The notes below the pieces were generated by a model that was given only the letters and a program-made list of their open reading frames with translations, ran no database searches and was not told the origin of the DNA. From Lasioglossum baleicum (lineage: Eukaryota; Arthropoda; Insecta; Hymenoptera; Halictidae), in NCBI RefSeq assembly GCF_051020765.1, contig NW_027469168.1, positions 434,001-498,000 of the forward strand: a stretch of DNA of 64,000 nt. The letters run 5' to 3'. Positions 40,530 to 50,457 of this stretch are shown piece by piece (position 1 is the first letter of the stretch; each line of letters starts with the position of its first letter). A program made the translations under genes and the position numbers.

Positions 40530-41000
40530 TAAAAATTGCTTTATTAGTCATACTATTTACCGAATGCTTTACCATCCTAGAACGTAACCCGCTGTATAAA
40601 TTATCATGTATAGTCCCCACGGAAACCAACTAGTAGAGTTTTCAGCAGACGCGCAGCTTTCTTTCATGTATGAATAGCAATGTCGGCAGTTAAACCGTTG
40701 CAGAACGATTCCACCTTCCTTGAAAGCCCACATCTAAGTCAATAGCTTCTCCGTTCCTCTGATTGCGAGAGACAGACCACGTATTTTAGACGTAAATGCA
40801 CTGATCAATTTTGAAAATAGATACCGTAATCCACGGCATAGATGTTATGGTTGAGAGTCAAAGCGTCGGAGAACTTTTCCAATTGGTATAAAGTCATTCT
40901 TTTTATCCTATACCCTACATTCCGAAAACGCAAGCGGCCGTAACGTTTGTCTTGTTTTGGGTTCATAGAAACGAATTAGACATATTATCAGACGAATGTC
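40530..41000 (+). repeat. Ordered two-monomer block, copy 2 of 3
   Basis: Has ATTATCATGTATAGTCCCC, GACGCGCAGCTTTCTTTC, TTGCAGAACGATTCC, ACCACGTATTTTAGACG, GATACCGTAATCCACGG, GTCGGAGAAC and CGCAAGCGGCCGTAACG in the same order as the copies at 23.8 and 63.6 kb. It differs from the 63.6-kb copy by roughly 15% by eye. Confidence 0.8.
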
Positions 41001-41220
41001 TTAATTTCATGTATAAATAGGAATACCTGGTTTTATGCCGTTCGAGAATGTTACCAGCTTCTCCGAGGGTCGAACGGCAAAGTCAATAGGAGCACATATA
41101 CTTTGAGTCCGAGAGCCAAACCCGGAATTGCGGGATTAAATGCATAGTACAGTGTAGGCAACAGAAACCTTAATTCTCGGCATGAATATTAACGTAGAAC
41201 GTAAAACCGTTTGAGAACGC

Positions 41221-42200
41221 TACTAATTGGTATAATGTAATACTCTTCAACGGCTGCCACACCATCCGAGAATTTAAGCCGTACTATCGTCGGCTAAACT
41301 TCCTGTTCATAGAATCCAAGTAGTAAACATTTCAGTGACGGGCTCGTTAGTTTAATCTATGAATTAGAAGGTCGAGTGTCAAACGATTGGAGAATGTTAC
41401 CACCTTTCTTGAGGTCGCACAAGTAAGTCCATTGCGTCACCTATCCTGTGATACCGAGAGTCAAGCAGCTGTGCCGCGAGTATTTACGCAGAAAGGTATT
41501 GGCAAGACACAGCTTAGTTCACGGTTTCAATATTACAGTAATGCGTCATTCCATTTGCGACCATTACCAATGTTTACAAAGTCAAACGTTTTTCAAAGGC
41601 CTTAACATCCGCAAACCTCAACAGCTTCATCGCGTGTATAAGTTCGTGTTCAGAGAATGAAACTCGTACTCATTTTCAACGACGGGCTGCTTAAATTCAT
41701 GTATGAATTGGAAGATCAAGGGTCAAACCAATCGAGAACGATTCAACCTTCATTGAGATTCGAACGGACAAGTCAATAGCTCTACCTATCCTGTGACTCG
41801 AGAGTCAAACACGGTATTCTGGGAGTAAATGCACTGAATAGTATTGGCAGTTGACACCTTAAATCACAGTTTGAATATTAAAGCAGGCCTTCGAGCCGTT
41901 GCAGATCATTATCCATTCGTGTAGGGCCGAACTTCTTACAGAATGCCTTACACTTCCGGACAATTGACCAGCTGCATCGGGAGTCTATCAACGTGATCAG
42001 TGGTACGAACTAGTATACGCTTTAGTAACGAGCACCTTAATTTGACGCATGAATTATAAGGTCGAGGGCCAAACGGTTCGAGAGCTTTATCACCTTCCGT
42101 GAGAGTCGAACGGCTGAGTCAATAACATCAACTATAATTGTGATTCCGAGAGTCAAGCCTGGAGTTCCAGGTGTAAATCCGCTGTTCAGTATTGGCAATA
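41221..42200 (+). repeat. Recently duplicated segment, forward copy
   Basis: Reverse complement of 15407-16745 at roughly 96% identity by eye but one monomer shorter. The missing 347 bp falls at TGAGAGTCGAACGG (near 42100-42113), where the other copy has two successive monomers carrying that sequence. Beyond 41215 on the left and 42200 on the right the two loci return to background divergence. The two copies lie in arrays of opposite orientation. Confidence 0.88.
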
Positions 42201-43555
42201 GGCACCATAATTCTGGGTGTGAATATCAGAGTACTGAGTCAAACTGTTGACGAACATTACGTATTGGTATAGAATCACACTTTTTGCCGAAGGCCTTACC
42301 TCCCGAGAATGTAACACGCCGTATAGGGAGTACAACTTTGTGTTCAGAGAAGCCATGTAGTATCCATTTCAGCGACTGGCACCTTATTGTCCTGCTTGAA
42401 TTAGAAGGTCGAGTGTCAAACATATCGGGAACATGACCACCTTCGTTGAGAGTCGAACGGCTAAATTAACAGCTACACATGCCCTGGGATTCAGAGACTC
42501 ATACTAGGTATTCCGGGCGTAACTACGCTGAAAAATAATGGCAATAGACACCTCAATGCACTGTATGAATATTAAAGCAGACCGTTATGCCGACGTAGAC
42601 CGTTACATATTGGTATAGAGTCAAACTCTTTACCGATATACACATTCGGAGCAGCTAACCAGCCGCATCGAGAGTATAACGTCTCGTTAAGAGAGCGAAA
42701 TTAGTATTCATTTCAGTGAATGGCTCCTTAACATCATGTATCAATTAGAAGATTGAGCGCAAATCCGTTCGAGAACATTACCGTCCACTTTGAGAATCGA
42801 AGGGATAAGTCAATATCTCCAACTATCCTATGTTTCCGAGATTCTGGCAAGATAATCTGAGAGTAAATGCGCAGAAGATTATTGGCAATACATACCTACG
42901 TTCGTGGAATGAACATTGAAATACAGTGTCACCCCGTGTGAGGATGTAACTAATAGCTATAATGTCGTACGACTTACAGAATGCCTCACCAACCGAGGTG
43001 CTACCCCGCCGTATCGAGAGAATTGCTACATCATTAGGGAAGCACATTAGTGTTCATTTTGATGACGAGCACCTTTATTTCAAGCATGAATTGAAAGATC
43101 ATTGGTGAAACATTTCGAGGACGTTACCACCTTCTGTGAGATACGAACAGCTAAGTCAGTAGCATGTCCTCCCCAGTGATTCGGAGAGTCAAACCAGGTA
43201 TTCTGGGAGTAAATCCGCTGAACATTTCTTAAAATGTACAGCATAATTCACGGTTTGAATAAAAAAGTAGAACGTCAAGCTGATTGAGAGCATTGCCACT
43301 TAGTATAACGTCATTTGGTTTACCGAATGCATTCCCGTCCGAGAAGCTAACCGGCGGTATCGAGCGTATAACTTCGTGTTCAGAGGAGAAAATTAATATT
43401 CATATCAGTGACGTGCTCGTTTTCTTCATGCATGAAGTAGAAGGTCGATAGTCATACCTTTGGAGAACGTTGACACATTCTGTGAGAGACGAACTGCTAA
43501 GTCGATTGCTCCACATATCCTCTGATTCCTGGAGATTGAATTCACGGATTCAATC

Positions 43556-43559
43556 TTAA
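43556..43559. repeat. Target site duplication TTAA, left
   Basis: TTAA abuts the left inverted repeat of the transposon. In uninterrupted monomers the same place reads GAATATTAAAGTAGAGC, so the target TTAA is part of the satellite consensus. The right flank resumes TTAAAGTAGTGCCCC. Confidence 0.95.
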
Positions 43560-43570
43560 CACGTTGACGC
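43560..43570 (+). repeat. piggyBac terminal inverted repeat, left
   Basis: CACGTTGACGC, a perfect complement of the right end at 46873-46883. After position 11 the two ends diverge (ATGCG against CGGTC). Confidence 0.95.
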
Positions 43571-43585
43571 ATGCGCGGATATTCA

Positions 43586-43606
43586 GTGTCTGTTCCGCGC
43601 GACGGC
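43586..43606 (+). repeat. piggyBac subterminal inverted repeat, left
   Basis: Contains GTCTGTTCC followed by a GCG-rich stretch ending GGC. The reverse complement of 46826-46846 has the same GTCTGTTCC core and a similar tail. Subterminal repeats of this kind are transposase-binding sites in studied piggyBac elements; that role is inferred here. Confidence 0.75.
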
Positions 43607-44106
43607 GCTACAACTAGTGGCCCGCTGCTTGGGGCGGCGCGAAATCAAATTATACCGTTCAAAGCTTGCGCCCTTATGCCCACTAGCACGTTAGGAGGAA
43701 ACAAACTTCCACCTTTACTCTTCGACGTTTCGAAGATTTATTTGCACTCTTGGGCGTTTTGATGACTTTTTTTTACCGTTTCAATGGAAGTTTTATATTT
43801 TCACCACGATTTTCCATGATGCGTTTTGAAGATGGCCAAAGAGGGGAAATCATCCCTTATTGGAGTTTTGGGACCAAGGGCGTTGCCTTGATCTTCGCAC
43901 TGCACATCTTGATGGAGGAAAAGTGCTCTCTAGCGAGGTGGTGGTGGAGAAAACCCGCTCCTACAAGGTGAAGTGCCTATACTTCAGGCACGTAATATAA
44001 ATAAATTACATGTCACCCAAGCACGGTGACCGGAGCACATTCCGTTTGTGAGGCCACTTGATATTTATGCCCCCGCGCTGGGGAACTTCCTCGAGTGAGA
44101 GCACAT

Positions 44107-44118
44107 CCCCCCCCCCCC
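44107..44118 (+). repeat. C12 homopolymer followed by GCCG
   Basis: Twelve C residues followed by GCCGG. The second insertion in this window (49904-49915) also has exactly C12 followed by GCCG. Homopolymer length is prone to sequencing error. Confidence 0.7.
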
Positions 44119-44669
44119 GCCGGCCTATAGTCAGCCAAGTTCTCCGTGCCAGAGCCCAATTTCGGTCAAGTAGGTTTTTAACTTCGCGTGTTTCGGACCA
44201 CGAGAAGAATAGAACAGAAGTAATAGGACCCTTTGAAACGCAACAATTCTCTAGAAATACTGTGATCGATTGTCGTACGCGACGGAAATAGTTCTAGGAC
44301 GTAGTGTAAGTTTTATGCGTAAATTATGTTCAGAGCGAGCGGCAATTACGTCGAATACCCGACTAACGATTTCCAGGCGCCCTGGCAACTTGTAACATGC
44401 AAAGGGTCTCTGGACTAGAGTTTTGTTTCCAGGATCGCCAAAGAAAGATATATTGCCGGGTTATGTGGCCGAGGACCATTGTGCGATTTTCCAGAAATAT
44501 TTCATGTCCCTGGGCCGATCGCCGCAGGCCTAGGGGTGAGCTTGAGTTATGCGAACTTTGAGCAGCCTCTGGGCCTTCGGCGGCCCAATTAGATGTTTAG
44601 GACCGCCCACACGTAATGAGGGAAATCAGTGATTTCTGAGGGAACTAATGCTACCCAGCTGACACTTCT

Positions 44670-44676
44670 TATATAA
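44670..44676 (+). promoter_or_regulatory. Possible TATA box of the transposase
   Basis: TATATAA lies about 290 bp upstream of the first transposase ATG. About 34 bp downstream is GATCATTG, a weak match to the arthropod initiator TCA(G/T)T(C/T). Spacing is near, but slightly longer than, the usual 30 bp. This is suggestive only. Confidence 0.4.
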
Positions 44677-44963
44677 TGTGTGATCTAGCAAGTGGGGTTG
44701 ATCATTGAGAGTTTAGACAGCGACACGAGATTTGTGGAGAGTTTAGAGTTGACGGCATGTGACGAAGACTTTAGTTAGTGTGCGTTCTGAGTATTGTGGT
44801 TTGTGCGAAGTTTTTATGAGGCGCGAGGTCAGTACAGTTCTGAAAGGTTCCCGAGTACACATTCGTTCCAGTAATTGTAAAGGTAGTACAAAGTTACCTT
44901 CCTTCTAAAAAGTTTCTTAACATTTTTCATTTTTAATTTTTGCCCATCCTAATATTAGATACA

Positions 44964-46683
44964 ATGGATATGGAACTCAGTAATTCGTCTTATGAATCTG
45001 CATCTGGAGTCATGCGTAAGGGACGTCGAAATAGAATAATTTCATTCTTCATCATCGGTCATGGCAACCGATAGGAGTGCCACGGAGGAAGAAGCTTCGG
45101 AGTCTGGTGTAGGGGTTCAAGATAATGCATGATGCAGAATGGCGGAAAATTGGAGAAAAATTTGCATCAGAGGAGGAGTATTTAGAAGAAGAAGAGCTAC
45201 TCCTCAAGGAGGCGGACTGCGACGATCCAGTTGCATTATATAAATTATTCTTCACGGACGAGATATTGGAGATCATCGCAGAAGAGACGAATAGGTACGC
45301 GGTTCATTGTGTAGTGAATTCAGCATATAGCAGGAGACAACATCAACAAGCATGGAACCCCATTACAAAGTGTGAAATAAATACCTTTATTGGTATCTTG
45401 CTTGTTATGTGTGTAGTGCAGGTACCATAAATTGGACTATATTGGTATAAAAAGGCGATGTATGCGAATGCGCGGATAATGAAAGCAAAGAAACGTGATC
45501 CGTTCTTGGCTACATTAAAGTACTTGCACTTTTCTGATAATGCTACGGCTAGAACAAAGGATCGGTTATACAAAATCCGAAATGTAGTTGATAAAATTCT
45601 TCGTGTATTCCAAGATGCAGTAAATCGAGGTAAGAATATAGTAATGGGCGATAGCATGGTTCCGAGGAAAGGACGCCTTAGCTTTCGTCATTATATATCC
45701 GCTAAACGGCACAAATACGGAATAAAACTGTACCAACTATGCCTTCCTGGCGGATATACATATAATGTGCATATTTATTCCGGAAAAAATGAAACAAGAA
45801 TTCAAAAAGCACATTCTCATGGTGTAGTCACGACATTGATACGAGATCCATTATTCAAGGACCGGATTTTATTCACTGACAGATTTTATACACGTATTCT
45901 TTTATCCGAAGATCTACTCACCAAAAAAATAATACATTTGCGGTACAGTCAAAATGAATAGAAAGATTCTACCGCCACAGGCAAAGCAGAAACAGAAACA
46001 GAGCGACATTATATCTCTCGAAAATCGGATCGGCGTGAAATTTTTAAAGTGGACCGACAAAAGACGCCTTTGTATGTTAACCACTTTGATATCTCACAAT
46101 TGCGCCATTATTCGCAGCAAAGATCATTCATTAAAACCAGACACCGATTTTTCTTACAATAGTGCGAAGAAGGGAGTTGATATGTCAGATCAAATGTGTT
46201 CCTATTATAAATGTTTACGGAAAACGGTAAAATGGTATAGAAAGTTGTTATGGAGCTTATATGCGGGAGCTCTTTAGTAAATGCATGGTACTTCAACAAA
46301 AAGTGGGGAACCAAGCGTTACAAAATCTGAAAACATAGAAAGAAAATTATTGATTATCTATTGGAGAGTGTTGAGAATCCACCAAGTGAAGGGCTAATAG
46401 GAAGTAGAATGAAACACATTTTTTGAGTATACACCAAGGTCCCGCGAGGAAGATAAGGAAAAGATGTAAAGAGTGCTACAAACGCTTAACAAACTTAAAA
46501 GGCACACAGTACGCCACAAATAAAGCAAAAGGTGTAATGATCTTCTGTAGAAGTTATCCGGATAAGCCGGCACTTTGTTTAAAACGTATTAGACAATTGC
46601 ATCGGAAACATAAGTCGTTATATTTTGTTATATTTAATGTATTAATTAAGTTGATGGTTATGTATTTTGTGTTAAATGTTTGA
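44964..46683 (+). pseudogene. piggyBac-family transposase, multiply frameshifted and interrupted
   Basis: The remnant starts at ACAATGG (44964) with an acidic N-terminus split by frame changes near 45040 and 45125. The main frame, 45125-45961, contains FFTDEILEIIAEETNRY (N-terminal part of the DDE_Tnp_1_7 domain), an in-frame TAA at 45428-45430, LHFSDNA, GDSMVPRKGRLSF with KRHKYGIKLY, and LFTDRFYTRILL (second catalytic Asp). A frame change at the A7 run near 45925 leads to TVKMNRKILPP and GVDMSDQM (third catalytic Asp, near 46180). Another at about 46273 leads to LVNAWYFNKKWGTKR, and a last one to HFLSIHQGP and a cysteine-rich tail (RCKEC, FCRSYPDKPALC) ending at 46683. In the first catalytic motif the family's Asp-Glu reads Gly-Asp, so that Asp appears lost. 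The tail has also lost cysteines (CxxC reads CRSY; the final Cys-Phe reads Arg-Ile). With one stop and at least five frame changes it is a pseudogene. Confidence 0.9.
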
Positions 46684-46872
46684 ATATAAGTAAGAAATCT
46701 TAATGTATAATGTTAAATCTATAAAATAACATTTTGTACTACGTATTTTTTTATTAACGAACGTGGCCCATCGGTGATGCATGCCGTCCCACGCAACAAT
46801 CTAGCATGGGCAACCGGTCGTTCATGCCACCGCAGGGAACAGACATCTATGCGCCACCGACGAAACAGACCG
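46684..46872 (+). other. 3' non-coding part of the transposon
   Basis: A+T-rich sequence (TATAAAATAACATTTTG, TATTTTTTTATTAACG) after the transposase remnant, turning GC-rich towards the right end. A canonical AATAAA is not visible; ATAAAATAA near 46720 is the nearest thing to a polyadenylation signal. Confidence 0.5.
46826..46846 (-). repeat. piggyBac subterminal inverted repeat, right
   Basis: Reverse complement carries GTCTGTTCC then CTGCGGTGGC, the partner of 43586-43606 with a few mismatches. Distance from the tip is about 38 bp here against about 26 bp at the left, an asymmetry common in this superfamily. Confidence 0.75.
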
Positions 46873-46883
46873 GCGTCAACGTG
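46873..46883 (-). repeat. piggyBac terminal inverted repeat, right
   Basis: GCGTCAACGTG, the exact reverse complement of the left end, directly followed by TTAA. Confidence 0.95.
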
Positions 46884-46887
46884 TTAA
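46884..46887. repeat. Target site duplication TTAA, right
   Basis: TTAA followed by AGTAGTGCCCC, which resumes the interrupted satellite monomer at the expected phase (consensus TTAAAGTAGAGCGTC). Confidence 0.95.
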
Positions 46888-49800
46888 AGTAGTGCCCCAA
46901 GCTGTATGTGGGCGTTACGAATTGGTATAAAGTCGAACGTTTTACTGACGACCTTACCCTCCGAATATATAACCCGCTGTATCGACAGTATAATTTCGTG
47001 CTCAAAGAAAGAAATTATTATTCACTTCAATGGCGGGCACCATATCATCATGTGTAAATTAGAAGATCGGTTGTCAAACCGTTCGAGATCGTTCCCACCT
47101 TCTGTGTGAGACAAAAGGCTAAGTCATTAGCTTCACCCATCCAGCGATTCCAAGAGTCGTACCAGGTATTCTGGGAGTAAATCCGCTGAATAGTAGTGGT
47201 AATATGCATCTGATGTCACGGTTTTAATATTCAAATAGAGCGTTAAACCGTTGTAAATCATTGCGTATTGGTGTAGGGACGAACTTCTTACGGAACCTAT
47301 CCCTCCGAAAAACTGTCCAGCTGTCTCGAGAGTATAACACCGTTCTCAGAAGGACGAATTAGTGTACGTTTTAGTGCCCGGCACCTTAATTTCAATTATG
47401 AATTAGAAGCTCGAGCTTCAAACCATTCGAGAATGTTACATCATTCTGTAAGATTAGAAGGGTTGAGTCAATAGCTTCACTTATCCTGGGATACGGAGAA
47501 GCAAACCTGGTATTCCGGAAGCTAATCCGCTCAACAGTATGGGCAGTAGACATATCAATTCTCGGTTTGAATATCAAAGCCGGCCGTAAAGCCGTAGTCG
47601 AACATTACCTATAAGAGTATGGTCAAACCTGTTAAAGAATGCCGTTCCCTCCGAAAAACTATCCCGTTTTATAGGGAGTATAAAAGCGTGTTTCGGCGTA
47701 CGAACTAGCATACATTTCAGTGACGTACACCATAAATTCATGCATGAATTAGATGATCGAGTGTCAAACAATTTGCGGACGTTACCACTCTCATGTAGAG
47801 TCGAATGGCTAAGTCGAAGGTTTCACCTGTACTGTGATTCCGAGAGTCAAACAAGGTATTCCGGTAGTAAATACGCTGACAATTTTTGGCAATTGACTCC
47901 TTGTTTCACGGTTTGAGTATTATAGCTGAGCGTCAAAATGTTGTAGAACGTTACTCATTGTTATGGTGTCTTATTATTTATCGAAGACCTTATCAGCCGA
48001 GAACCTATCCCTCTGTATGGGAAGAATGACTTCGTCTCCAGATAAACAAACTAGCATACATTTTAGTGACGTCCACCTTAATTTCAAGTATGAGTTCGAA
48101 GATCTAGTGTCAACCCGTCCAAGAACGTTACAAATCTCTTTGAGAGTCAAACCGATATGACTGTAGCGTACCCTATCCTGGGCTTATTGGATAGTTAAAC
48201 CAGGCTTTCCAGGAGTACATCCGCTGTTACGTACTGGGAACAGACATATTAATTTACGGTTTCAATATTAATGTCACATGTCAAAACATTTTACAACGTT
48301 GCCTATTTGTCTAGTGTCAAACATTTTACCGAAGGCCTATCCTTCCGAGAACCTAGCCCGCTGTGGCGGTGTCTAGCATAATGTTCATGGAAGCAAGCTA
48401 GTAGGCACTATAGCAGACGCACACATTATTTCCATGTATGAATAGGAAAATCGAGCGTCCGAACGTTCGCGAATTTTACCACCTCCTATGAGAGTCGAAC
48501 GACTAAGTCAATAGCTTCACGTATCCTGTGATTCCGAGAGACGTACCTGGTGTTCCGGGAGTAAATCCGCTGAAGAGTTTTGGTAATGAACACCTTAATT
48601 CTCGGTTTGAATATTGCAGTAGAGCGGCGAACAGTTTGAGTACATTACCAATTGGTATAAAGTGAAACACTTTATCGTTGGGCTTGCCCTGGGTGCAGCA
48701 AACACGCCGTTTCGAGAGTATAACGTCGTGTTCAGAGAAACAAATTAGTATACATTTTAATGACTGGAACCATAGTTAAATGTATGAATTGAAAGATAGA
48801 TGGTCAATCCATTCGGGAACGTTATCACCATCTAGGAGTGTCGAGCGGCTCTGTCAGTGGCTACAACTATCATGCGGTTCCGAGGGTCAGGCCAGGTATT
48901 CCGGTAGTCAATCCCCAATGCAGTATTACCAATGGACAGGCTCATTCATGGTATGAATATTAAAGGAAAGGGTCAAACTTTTGTAGAACATCAGATACTG
49001 TTATAGTGTCCAACATTTTCGCAAGTCCTTACCTGCCGTGAATCTGACGCGCTGTATATAGAGTATAACACGGTGCTCAGAGGAACAAATGAGTATTCAT
49101 TTTTGTTTCGGGCACCGCAATTTCATGAATGAAATAGAAGATCGAGAGTCAAACCGTTCCAGACAGTTATCGCTTTCTTTGAAATACGAACGGGAACGTC
49201 AGTAGTTTCACCTGTCCTGTGGTTTTGAATAACAAAACAGGCCTTCCGAGAGTCAACAAACTGTACACCATTGGCAGTTGACACCTTAGTTCACGGTATG
49301 AATATCAATGTACATAGCCTATCCCTTGTAGAACGTTACCTATTGCTATAATGTCATAAGTTTTAGTGAAGACCTTACCCTCCATGAACCGAACCCGCTA
49401 CATAGAGAGTATAACTTCGTGTCGAGAGAAAGAAATCAGTTCTCATTTTAGCGCCGGGCACCTTAATTTCATGTGTGAATTAGAAAATTTGCTGTAAAAG
49501 CGTTCGCGTACATTACCACTTTCCTTGAGAGTCGAACTGCTCAGTCAATAGCTTAACACGATCCTGCGGTTCCGGGAGCCAAACCAGATATTCCGAGTGA
49601 ATTCCACTGAACCGTATTGGAAATTTACACCTTAGTTCTCGGTTTGAATATTAGAGTATAGCGTCAAACCGTTTGGGAACGTTACCAGCCTTCCTGAAAG
49701 ATGCACGGCTAAGCCAATTGCTTCACGTATTCTGTGATACCAAGTGTAAAACAAGGTATACCGGCATTAAATCCTCTGAACTGTATTGATAATTCGTATC

Positions 49801-49893
49801 ATCAATGACAGCAGGAATTCCAATGTTGAGAGTCAAACTGTCGGGGAACACTACCAATTGGTATAAAGACATTCTATTTACCCAATACCTTTC
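46888..49893 (+). repeat. 346-bp satellite array, forward block 4b (between the two insertions)
   Basis: About 8.7 monomers in the same orientation and phase as block 4a. It holds monomers of the type with GGTGTAGGGACGAACTTC near 47.27 kb, one of the GCAGCAAACACGCCG type near 48.69 kb, and second-subfamily monomers near 48.37 kb and at the 49.88-kb insertion site. A half-unit join lies at 49.67 kb. No gene is supported. Confidence 0.95.
49661..49698 (+). repeat. Half-unit recombinant: H1 start joined to H2 body
   Basis: GCGTCAAACCGTTTGGGAAC and GTTACCA (H1 start) pass directly into GCCTTCCTGAAAGATGCACGG, the counterpart of H2's CTTCTTTGAGAGTCGAACGG. H1 is otherwise missing. It closely resembles the join at 39.75 kb, including ACCAGCC at the exchange point, so the two may share one origin. 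Confidence 0.77.
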
Positions 49894-49901
49894 TGACCGA
49901 G
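49894..49901. repeat. 8-bp target site duplication, left (TGACCGAG)
   Basis: TGACCGAG ends the satellite just before the GC-rich insertion and recurs right after it at 50458-50465. The satellite here normally reads ACCTTACCTTCCGAGAACC, so the repeated 8 bp is a diverged copy of that stretch. Confidence 0.85.
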
Positions 49902-50457
49902 GTCCCCCCCCCCCCGCCGCAGGGACCACGGTGGGCCCTTTGGTCCCATTGCAGTGTGGGTATGACGAACCCACGGTGCCTCAGTCGGCCGAACCTATGT
50001 CGAGGTGAGCAAGCACACCATTCAGGAAGTAAGGTGACCTTACGCGGGGAAAGACCAGTACGGCCATACATACACAGGTACCTCGGGACCGGTTCGAGCC
50101 CTGAGGTGGACGGGCTTCGGTCCGTCGCCCCGCCGGTTGCTTGGGTTGTCCTCGAGAGGGCAGTGGTAAGCCCATTTCGCGGGTCAGGGGGCCCCGCCAT
50201 CGGACGGATAGACCTTCCACGGGTGAGCTGCGTGAGATCGGCTAGGGCACTGGCCTGCAGAGTCAGTAGGGATTTAGAAAGGACCCGGCCAAACCAAGAT
50301 TGGCGCGTAGGGCTTGCAGTCTACGAGCTAATTGGTAGGTGCGTGGTAAGGTGGGCCACGTTCTGCGCTGATTGGGCGTATACCAATCGCGCGCCATTGG
50401 AGGCCATGTCGATTAGCCCTAGTGGCAGGAACGGCACTTAAAATCCCCGACACAAAT
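49902..50457. mobile_element. 556-bp GC-rich insertion of unknown class
   Basis: Unrelated to the satellite and clearly richer in G+C. It begins GTCC with a C12 tract and ends CTTAAAATCCCCGACACAAAT. It is flanked by perfect 8-bp duplications, which fits transposition or retroposition. No terminal inverted repeats are visible, and neither strand ends in a poly-A tail. Internal inverted repeats include GGGACCA with TGGTCCC (49922-49946) and GATTGG with CCAATC (about 50369-50387). GGTTCGAGCC at 50091-50100 resembles a pol III B box, but no convincing A box precedes it. Open frames (up to 161 codons at 49956-50441 on +, 108 codons on -) resemble no family I know and can be explained by GC richness. 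It could be a non-autonomous DNA element, a truncated LINE or a SINE. Confidence 0.7.
49904..49915 (+). repeat. C12 homopolymer followed by GCCG at the edge of the insertion
   Basis: Lies two bases inside the left boundary of the 556-bp insertion. On the minus strand it would be a terminal G12 tract. Confidence 0.75.

Larger units (their letters stand above)
37997..43555 (+). repeat. 346-bp satellite array, forward block 4a (up to the piggyBac insertion)
   Basis: About 16 monomers. Noteworthy parts have their own entries: the 39.1-kb block shared with 60.5 kb, the half-unit joins at 39.75 and 40.08 kb, the ordered block at 40.5 kb, and the recently duplicated segment at 41.2-42.2 kb. The last monomer before the transposon lacks about 60 bp of H2: GGAGATTGAATTCACGG stands where a longer stretch from GAGAGTCAAACC to ACCTTAATTCACGG is expected. 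No gene is supported. Confidence 0.95.
43571..44963 (+). other. Long non-coding leader of the transposon
   Basis: About 1.4 kb between the left end and the transposase start. It includes GC-rich stretches (43590-43645, 44075-44130, 44540-44590), a C12 tract and a TATA-like motif. Open frames of 63 to 77 codons (43571-43762, 43750-43971, 44058-44291) resemble no family I recognise and are probably chance. The leader is long for a piggyBac-type element and could hold a nested insertion or captured host sequence, but no clear target duplication was found inside it. Confidence 0.55.
43560..46883 (+). mobile_element. piggyBac-like DNA transposon, 3,324 bp, degenerate
   Basis: A complete element by its ends: TTAA duplications, 11-bp perfect terminal inverted repeats CACGTTGACGC, and matching subterminal inverted repeats about 25-40 bp further in. 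The interior holds a roughly 1.4-kb non-coding leader, a transposase remnant (44964-46683) and an A+T-rich 3' region. Superfamily piggyBac follows from the TTAA target and from transposase motifs with GVDMSDQM at the third catalytic position. It no longer encodes a working transposase, though the intact ends mean it could in principle be moved by an enzyme supplied elsewhere (inference). Confidence 0.93.

Noticed and set aside
1..43555. Dozens of open frames of 60-117 codons across the satellite on both strands
   Set aside because: They are scattered, unrelated in frame from monomer to monomer, and match no family. They reflect chance openness in a repeat with few stops in some frames.
43571..44291. 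Open frames of 63-77 codons in the transposon leader
   Set aside because: No recognisable motif, overlapping positions in different frames, and no homologue known to me; kept as non-coding leader.
50091..50100. GGTTCGAGCC as a pol III B box or tRNA T-arm
   Set aside because: It lies about 190 bp into the element with no convincing A box at the right distance and no cloverleaf around it, so neither a tRNA nor a tRNA-derived SINE is called.
49956..50441. 161-codon open frame in the GC-rich insertion, and overlapping frames on the other strand
   Set aside because: GC-rich DNA has few stop codons. The composition is low in typical protein patterns and no domain is visible; the opposite strand is just as open.
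49902..50457. Assignment of the 556-bp insertion to hAT or P elements from its 8-bp duplication
   Set aside because: The expected terminal inverted repeats are absent. Duplication length alone is not enough, since retroposons also give duplications of this size.
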